Shown: piece by piece, positions 60,648 to 64,000 of the stretch | How the letters are laid out: each line of letters begins with the position of its first letter | Numbering within the stretch: position 1 is the stretch's first letter | Assembly (NCBI RefSeq): GCF_947499295.1 | Contig: NZ_CANMNP010000017.1 | Location: 62,001 to 126,000, forward strand | DNA from: an uncultured Roseibium sp. | Lineage (GTDB): Bacteria > Pseudomonadota > Alphaproteobacteria > Rhizobiales > Stappiaceae | DNA length: 64,000 nt | Direction: 5' to 3' | Position numbers and translations under genes: made by a program | Notes under the pieces: model-generated | What the model saw: only the letters and a program-made list of their open reading frames with translations | Databases searched by the model: none | What the model was told of the DNA's origin: nothing

Positions 60648-61030
60648 TCTGGACCTGCAACTATTATTGCGAGCCCTTGAATATTGTTGAGCTGACCCAT
60701 GACGGTCACGAGTTGCTGCGTTGTGGTTTGGCCGCGCACAAGCACCAGCAAACTGTCGATTTCGCGTGACTGCAGTGCCTGTGCCTTTGCCCGAAGTTCA
60801 GTCTCTGCTATCTCGCTGCCGTTGAGCCGCAGTCTTTCCTGGTCAAGAACGAGCAGAGCTTGCGGAACTGCGCCTTGACCTCCGCTTCCTGCCGGACCTC
60901 CAATTTTTACCTGACCGAAACTTGTGAAGGTGGAGGACAGCATGAAGAACAGCAAAAGCAGGAAAATGACGTCGACCAGGGGTGTCAGGGAGATTGGTAT
61001 TGGTTTGCGGACTGGGCGATCAAGGTGCAT
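60644..61030 (-). CDS. exbD: ExbD/TolR family biopolymer transport protein (Asp-containing copy)
   Basis: 128 residues from ATG 61030, which overlaps the ExbB stop; TTG 61036 is an alternative. The membrane helix ISLTPLVDVIFLLLLFFMLSSTF carries the conserved proton-pathway Asp in LVDVIFLLLLFF. The periplasmic domain is short (VPQALLVLDQERLRLNGSEIAETELRAKAQAL). This copy can perform the proton-coupling step with ExbB. It is the first of two tandem ExbD genes in a row. Confidence 0.92.
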   Translation of the reverse strand: MHLDRPVRKPIPISLTPLVDVIFLLLLFFMLSSTFTSFGQVKIGGPAGSGGQGAVPQALLVLDQERLRLNGSEIAETELRAKAQALQSREIDSLLVLVRGQTTTQQLVTVMGQLNNIQGLAIIVAGPE

Positions 61031-61703
61031 AGGCAAGCTGTTGTCCGGGATGAATGCCGGCTTTGTTGCTGGTCGTCTTTTGTTTCAAAAGCACTGAAGA
61101 TGTCAGTGTTTCTGTGGCGACACGTTCGGCTTCCAGCCGCGCTTCAAGCCAGGTAACGACCAGAGACACCGGCATGGCGACGCCGAGGCCAGCTGCCGTT
61201 GTCATCAAAGCAACCCAGATGCCACCTGCAAGTGCGGAAGGATCCACGTTGTTTCCTGCAGATTGGAGTGCTTGGAATGCGTCGATCATGCCAAGAACCG
61301 TCCCGAAAAGACCAATCAGCGGGGCGATCTGAGCAATTGCTTCCAGCGCTCTGACTCCTTTTGAGAAATGATGCAGATCTCCCATGGCCAGTACGCTGAC
61401 CTGTTCTTCAATATCCGTTTTTTCGGTCCGGCGTCCGAGGAGCGTCAAAGTGGTTCGTAGTGCTTTTTCAGCCGCGCTTTTCGGTTGAGCAACGCAGGCT
61501 GCCGCATCGGCAAATCGGCCTTGCTGCCACAAAGAGGCGGCCTCACGTGCGTTCCGGGCGTTTCCGATCCGGCATAGCTGAAACTCTGCGATCTTTACGA
61601 TGATCAACGCCAGGGCGACCACGGAAAGGCCGGCAATGACGGTAACAACAGGACCGCCTAGTGCGAGCAGCGCAGAAATATGATTGTACAGATCATAAAG
61701 CAT
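61020..61703 (-). CDS. exbB: ExbB/TolQ/MotA family proton channel
   Basis: 227 residues from ATG 61703 (AGGAG 7 bases upstream); the upstream in-frame extension lacks a site. Three membrane helices: VVTVIAGLSVVALALIIVKIAEF, a second near APLIGLFGTVLGMIDAF, and a third near LAGGIWVALMTTAAGLGVAMPVSLVVTWLEARL. The ALEAIAQIAPLIGLFGTVLGMI and TTAAGLGVAMPV motifs are typical of ExbB/TolQ. Works with ExbD to energise TonB. Overlaps the first exbD. Confidence 0.92.
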   Translation of the reverse strand: MLYDLYNHISALLALGGPVVTVIAGLSVVALALIIVKIAEFQLCRIGNARNAREAASLWQQGRFADAAACVAQPKSAAEKALRTTLTLLGRRTEKTDIEEQVSVLAMGDLHHFSKGVRALEAIAQIAPLIGLFGTVLGMIDAFQALQSAGNNVDPSALAGGIWVALMTTAAGLGVAMPVSLVVTWLEARLEAERVATETLTSSVLLKQKTTSNKAGIHPGQQLAYAP

Positions 61704-61713
61704 GTGTGAGCTC

Positions 61714-62142
61714 CTACTGGATGAGAGAGACGCCTGTCCGGCTCTGAAGCGAAAGCGGTGCTGTGCAATGTCCGGAGGCAATTTCCGTGCTGCAGCCCGC
61801 TGGTCCGTTGATCAGCAACTTGCCTGTCCCCTCACAGGTCAGGTTCGACAGCTCGAATTGACGGACGATGGTCTTGGCCTTTGGAAGAGCTCCGAAATCA
61901 AAAACGGACATTTGGTTGATGACATTGTCTTTTCCGAAAACAACGATTTCATAGGAAGCAACATCAAGGTCCTGACCGCTCTGGTTTTCCATGACGAAGG
62001 ACAGCCGGCAGGTGTTGCCGCTGACCTCTATCTTGTTAAGTTCAAGAGCGATGTGAGGTGCTTTTTCCTGTGACTGGGCGGGAGCCGCACCCGTCATCAG
62101 AAGTACAGTTGCAAATGCTGCTACCGTCTGGATGAACCTCAA
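61714..62142 (-). CDS. Hypothetical exported protein in the TonB operon
   Basis: 142 residues with a signal peptide (MRFIQTVAAFATVLLMTGAAPAQS). The mature part looks like an Ig-like beta-sandwich (NKIEVSGNTCRLSFVMENQSGQDLDVASYEIVVFGKDNVINQMSVFDFGALPKAKTIVRQFELSNLTCEGTGKLLINGPAGC). Four cysteines (NTC, LTC, AGC, GHC) suggest two disulfides. It lies between the TonB receptor (74 bases) and exbB (10 bases), same strand. Not recognised as a known family; probable periplasmic accessory of this uptake system. Confidence 0.75.
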   Translation of the reverse strand: MRFIQTVAAFATVLLMTGAAPAQSQEKAPHIALELNKIEVSGNTCRLSFVMENQSGQDLDVASYEIVVFGKDNVINQMSVFDFGALPKAKTIVRQFELSNLTCEGTGKLLINGPAGCSTEIASGHCTAPLSLQSRTGVSLIQ

Positions 62143-62216
62143 AATCTTTACTCCTGCACAATTTTGTTTTGAGTCCCGCCGCCCATGAGGGCGGGCGGCG
62201 AGACTGCTCCGTGCCG

Positions 62217-64000
62217 TTACCAGCTGAACTGTTTGTTCATTGTCAGCTTGAAAGTTCGGCCTCGACCCGGGTCTCCTGCCAGATTGTTCTGGTAGTCCTT
62301 GTCGAAGATATTCTCGATTGCAGCACGCAGCTCGTAGCCCTCAAGCAGGCCTTCCCGGGGTTTCCAGTTCGCAAAGACATCGTGGACGCCGTAGCCCGGG
62401 AACGGACCCGTTGTCGCTCCGCTGTCGATGCCCGCGGCGAAGAGGCCGCGCCAACCAAACTCGACATCATAGGCAGGAACGCGCCCACCGATCGTCATGG
62501 CAAGCGTATCGGCCGGGATCGAATCCAGTGTGCTGCCCGTCTCCTGATCAACACCCCTGACGAGGCTGTAGGCCAACGTGCTGAAGACATATCTGGAATT
62601 ATAGGCCGCCTCGACCTCAAGCCCCCAGATTTCGGCTTCGTCGATATTGACGTAATAGGGTACAGAGGTGTTTTGGCCGGTATTCGGGTTTGTCGAGATA
62701 AGGTCCTTCAGGTCGTTGTAAAAAGCGGTCGACTTGATCTGCAATCCGTCCTGATCCTGAAAGACATCGAAGAACGATAACGATGCCCCGGCCTCGACCG
62801 CATTCGATTGCTCTTTTTCAAGGTTGAGGCTCGCATTGCGGCCACCCGGATAGGTACGTGTCGCACCTGAGCTTGAGAACATCTCGTCAAGTGTCGGCAC
62901 GCGTTCCGTATGGGCGACGGAGCCGAAAATCGAGAATGTGTCGTTAAACCGGTAAAGTGCAGCAAGCTTGGGAGAGAATGCGACTTCATTCTGTTCAGAA
63001 GCACCTGAGATGGACCCGTCTGGTGACAAGTTGACAAAATCAACTCTTGCTCCCGGAATAATGGTCAGCCTTTCATTCCAGATGAATTCGTCTTGGACGA
63101 AGAAGCCGAATTTTGTGTCCGTTCCCTCAGGGTGAAAGCCTATCGCGCCACTTTCAGCGTCAGCAACACGCTGCTGATGTGAAAGTTGTGTGCCGAATGT
63201 CAGGAAATTCTCAAAACCGTTGCCTGAATGCTCGATCGTGTTTTCGATCTTGCCCTGCCAGGTGCGATATCCATATTCGCTGTCTTCAAATAGCTGGGAA
63301 GGGATTGTTGAAGTTGCATTTTCCTGATCAACGGTCGTGTCAGAGAATGACAGGTTGATGTCCAGATCGAGAAACGGATTGTCAGACGCTGGATTGTTGT
63401 ATCGGAATACGACTGTCTGATCGGTGATGTCGCGATCGACTTCGCCAAACCCAAGCGTTCCGGTTTGCGAATACTCTGTATCGTCCGCGGAGCTCTGCCA
63501 GCGCTGATATGACAGGCGAACGGATTGTTCCTTGGCGTCTCCGAAATAATGCGTGACCTTGGCAAGTCCGGAATAGGCGTCAAATGCCGAGCCATCGATG
63601 AGGTCACCGTCTCCTGTCTGATAATCGTCGGATCGCCGGAAGTTGCCGTTCAAAAGCACTTCCGTGTTTTCGGCGATACGTCCGGCGAAGGTGCCGGATG
63701 TCAGGAGACCGTCGCCGTTGGAATCGTACATGCCTTTCACATTGACGGCGACTGTTTCTCCTGTTTCCAGGAAATCGCTTGCGTCTTTGGTTGTGAAATT
63801 GATCACGCCTCCCAATGCACCCGAGCCGTAGAGCGTTGAAGATGCCGGACCGCGCAGAATTTCAACCTGCTTGTAAAGTTCAGGGTCGGAGAAGAACGAG
63901 CCGACACGATATTGTTCGAAGAACTTGGTGGCTCCATCCACGGTCACGATGATCTTGGACTCGTCAGAAGCGCTGAGATCTCCGATGCCGCGTATATTGA
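62217..64000 (-). CDS. TonB-dependent receptor (heme/hemoglobin-type), 5' partial
   Basis: C-terminal ~594 residues; the start is beyond the window. The plug region is at the cut edge (NIRGIGDLSASDESKIIVTVDGA, then VEILRGPASSTLYGSGALGGVINFTTKDA, both standard TBDR motifs). The 22-strand barrel follows, with FVQDEFIWNERLTIIPGARVDF, VPTLDEMFSSS and YELRAAIENIFDKDY, and the protein ends in an aromatic residue (NKQFSW), the usual outer-membrane insertion signal. The YNFKHERVP-like plus 'VPTLDEMFSSSGATRTYPGG' resembles heme/hemoglobin-type receptors. It is the first visible gene of the operon receptor-secreted protein-exbB-exbD-exbD-tonB. Confidence 0.9.
   Translation of the reverse strand, partial: NIRGIGDLSASDESKIIVTVDGATKFFEQYRVGSFFSDPELYKQVEILRGPASSTLYGSGALGGVINFTTKDASDFLETGETVAVNVKGMYDSNGDGLLTSGTFAGRIAENTEVLLNGNFRRSDDYQTGDGDLIDGSAFDAYSGLAKVTHYFGDAKEQSVRLSYQRWQSSADDTEYSQTGTLGFGEVDRDITDQTVVFRYNNPASDNPFLDLDINLSFSDTTVDQENATSTIPSQLFEDSEYGYRTWQGKIENTIEHSGNGFENFLTFGTQLSHQQRVADAESGAIGFHPEGTDTKFGFFVQDEFIWNERLTIIPGARVDFVNLSPDGSISGASEQNEVAFSPKLAALYRFNDTFSIFGSVAHTERVPTLDEMFSSSGATRTYPGGRNASLNLEKEQSNAVEAGASLSFFDVFQDQDGLQIKSTAFYNDLKDLISTNPNTGQNTSVPYYVNIDEAEIWGLEVEAAYNSRYVFSTLAYSLVRGVDQETGSTLDSIPADTLAMTIGGRVPAYDVEFGWRGLFAAGIDSGATTGPFPGYGVHDVFANWKPREGLLEGYELRAAIENIFDKDYQNNLAGDPGRGRTFKLTMNKQFSW

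Noticed and set aside
1..64000. tRNA, rRNA, CRISPR, IS or phage genes
   Set aside because: No cloverleaf-like tRNA sequence, ribosomal signature, regularly spaced repeat array, transposase or terminal inverted repeats were recognised in the sequence.

Overview
The window reads as a chromosomal segment of a moderately GC-rich alphaproteobacterium. The marine Rhizobiales/Stappiaceae type (Roseibium/Labrenzia-like) fits best. This is an inference from gene content: several TRAP transporters, the DUF3305/DUF3306/TorD formate dehydrogenase locus, the HutF/HutG histidine route and Abhydrolase_9. No rRNA, tRNA, CRISPR array, insertion sequence or phage gene was seen. Almost every base is in tightly packed catabolic, respiratory and transport operons.

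Layout. 1-5003 (+): tail of a TRAP solute-binding protein, then a glutamine-synthetase-like amine ligase, an aldehyde dehydrogenase and an iron-type alcohol dehydrogenase, closed by a clear terminator. These look like a gamma-glutamylation pathway for an amine or amino alcohol. 5099-12656: a membrane-anchored AraC regulator, a secreted alpha/beta hydrolase, a carbonic anhydrase/NmrA-like oxidoreductase pair divergent from a TetR regulator with two 20-bp palindromes between them, a small membrane protein, a PhzF-family isomerase and a PPK2 kinase.

12911-27057: a formate dehydrogenase region. The minus arm has DUF6505, a biotin/lipoate-ligase-like protein, an Mrp/NBP35 ATPase, DUF6494 and a large multi-ferredoxin protein. 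The plus arm has DUF3305, DUF3306, a TorD chaperone, a formate-dehydrogenase-region Tat peptide, FDH alpha (Cys type), beta and gamma, a WD40-cytochrome c fusion and a 42-residue membrane peptide. Between Mrp and the ferredoxin protein lies a secreted cytochrome c whose N-terminal part resembles a degenerate TupA-type (tungstate-binding) protein. A complete tungstate ABC transporter (tupBCA, 42904-45249) lies about 16 kb downstream, which suggests a tungsten-linked enzyme.

27137-45249: a frameshifted EamA transporter; a MarR regulator with a metallo-beta-lactamase-fold hydrolase sharing three copies of a 12-bp palindrome; a nine-gene minus-strand operon (peptide/opine-type ABC transporter, DauR-like regulator, aminotransferase, ornithine-cyclodeaminase-family enzyme, PNPOx-like flavoprotein); an MFS exporter with a histidine-rich tail; a membrane Abhydrolase_9 protein; and tupBCA.

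45679-59137: a HemL-like aminotransferase, an exported NagZ-like glycosidase, then the histidine utilisation locus. hutI-hutH-hutG-hutU run on the minus strand and continue into a TRAP transporter (dctP-Q-M), while hutF-hutC diverge on the plus strand. 59149-64000 (minus): a TonB uptake system (TonB receptor, secreted protein, ExbB, two ExbD, TonB), with the receptor cut by the window end.
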